Shown here one piece after another: positions 32,770-33,554 of a stretch of DNA of 33,554 nt. The position numbers were made by a program, and so were the translations under genes. The stretch is taken from NCBI GenBank assembly GCA_964494385.1, contig CAZBSE010000019.1:1-33554 (forward strand). Direction: 5' to 3'. The stretch comes from CAZBSE01 sp964494385. GTDB taxonomy: Bacteria > Actinomycetota > Humimicrobiia > Humimicrobiales > Humimicrobiaceae. The first letter of the stretch is position 1; every line of letters starts with the position of its first letter. The notes under the pieces were generated by a model. That model was not told the origin of the DNA. It saw only the letters and a list, made by a program, of their open reading frames with translations, and did no database searches.

Positions 32770-33554
32770 ATGAAAGATACCAGCCCAGAAAAAAAGACAA
32801 TAGGTTATTTTTCAGCGGTTTCTATAAGTGTTGGAGGAATGGTAGGGGGTGGAATTTTTGCAGTTCTTGGTCTTGCGGTACAGCTTTCACGAGGTGGTAC
32901 ACCTATTGCTTTTTTACTTGCAGGTGTAATCGCATTATTTACTTCATACTCATATGTTAAACTATCTACGAGATATCCCACAAGTGGGGGTACTGTAGAA
33001 TTCATTTACCAGGCATTTGGTCCAGGAATTTTTACAGGTGGCATAAATATTCTACTATGGTTAAGTTATATTGTTATGCTATCACTGTATGCATATGCTT
33101 TTGGTAGCTATGGTGCAAGTTTTTTCCCGGAAGTTACTCAACAGTTATGGAAGCATATATTTACAAGTGGAGCTATAGTACTTTTTACAATTTTAAATGT
33201 TTTAGGTACCGATATAGTTGGAAAATCAGAAGAATTCATAGTGGGAATAAAAGTAATAATACTTCTAATCTTTATTGGTGTTGGTTTTACCAATATAAAC
33301 ACTACTAATTTACATCCGACTAATTGGAGTGGGCCTGTAGAGTTAATTGCTGGAGGTATGATAATATTTTTAGCATATGAAGGATTTCAACTAATATCTA
33401 CGGTAGCTGGAAATATAAAAAATCCAAAAAAAATTCTTCCACTTGCTTACTACTCTTCAGTTATATTTGTAATTGTATTATATGTAACCATTTCTATTGT
33501 TGTTTTAGGAAATTTATCAATTGATAAAATAATATCTTCCGAAGACTATGCTCT
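32770..33554 (+). CDS. APC family amino acid permease (partial, runs off the right edge)
   Basis: The first 261 residues are present and the frame is open at the end of the window. The N-terminus IGYFSAVSISVGGMVGGGIF is the helix 1 region of the APC fold (unwound GGMVGGGIF), followed by PIAFLLAGVIALFTSYSYVK, SGGTVEFIYQAFG and IFLAYEGFQLISTVAGNIKN, typical of amino acid-polyamine-organocation transporters. About six to seven of twelve helices are visible. Substrate unknown. Confidence 0.9.
   Translation, partial: MKDTSPEKKTIGYFSAVSISVGGMVGGGIFAVLGLAVQLSRGGTPIAFLLAGVIALFTSYSYVKLSTRYPTSGGTVEFIYQAFGPGIFTGGINILLWLSYIVMLSLYAYAFGSYGASFFPEVTQQLWKHIFTSGAIVLFTILNVLGTDIVGKSEEFIVGIKVIILLIFIGVGFTNINTTNLHPTNWSGPVELIAGGMIIFLAYEGFQLISTVAGNIKNPKKILPLAYYSSVIFVIVLYVTISIVVLGNLSIDKIISSEDYA

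Overview
The window looks like the chromosome of an uncultured, probably anaerobic, AT-rich bacterium. There is no plasmid, phage or intact transposon backbone. Signs of an anaerobic, sugar-fermenting life are a pentose operon with a ROK repressor, an Rbs/YjfF-type sugar permease, a ferredoxin-type aldo/keto reductase, a radical SAM protein and ABC/PadR/AbrB regulatory units. I cannot name the phylum from protein recall alone; Atribacterota-, Actinobacteriota- or Firmicutes-like lineages would all fit.

Region 1 (1-2680) holds the tail of a sugar ABC operon and a lipoprotein. Both are broken by several apparent frameshifts. Region 2 (2790-8048) is an intact L-arabinose-type operon: a FucI-like isomerase standing where AraA would be expected, a ROK repressor, AraB and AraD. 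A promoter with a perfect inverted repeat over its -10 lies in front of it. Region 3 (8122-9307) is decayed: a nonsense-interrupted reverse-strand gene, a very AT-rich spacer and broken lipoprotein-like pieces. Region 4 (9415-17584) has a radical SAM gene converging on an MFS transporter, a GNAT acetyltransferase, an AbrB/ATPase/permease/permease operon, a PadR/membrane-protein pair and a membrane protein of unknown function. Region 5 (17903-24576) has typA, an orphan 5S rRNA relic, a PAS-GGDEF-HD-GYP protein, a lipoprotein with an OB-like and a C39-like domain, and a 4Fe-4S aldo/keto reductase.

Region 6 (24766-33554) is accessory. It has a foreign-looking gene of unknown function, a ribbon-helix-helix/RelE-ParE toxin-antitoxin pair, a methyltransferase, a staygreen (Mg-dechelatase family) protein, a PadR/DUF2812 pair, an SMP-30 lactonase, a zinc alcohol dehydrogenase beside a dead SDR gene, and an APC permease that runs off the end. 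Its most striking feature is a degenerate dispersed repeat. Copies start TGGCTGG and end near GAAATTTCGAACC. They all lie in the same orientation and fall between successive one- or two-gene blocks whatever the gene direction, so the region resembles a cassette array. An older copy lies at 16585. A second repeat half (TACTGTTAAGTC ... CCTGAATTGAG) occurs at 19816, 27617 and 32650. The nature of the repeat (mobile element remnant, decayed gene end or recombination site) is unresolved.
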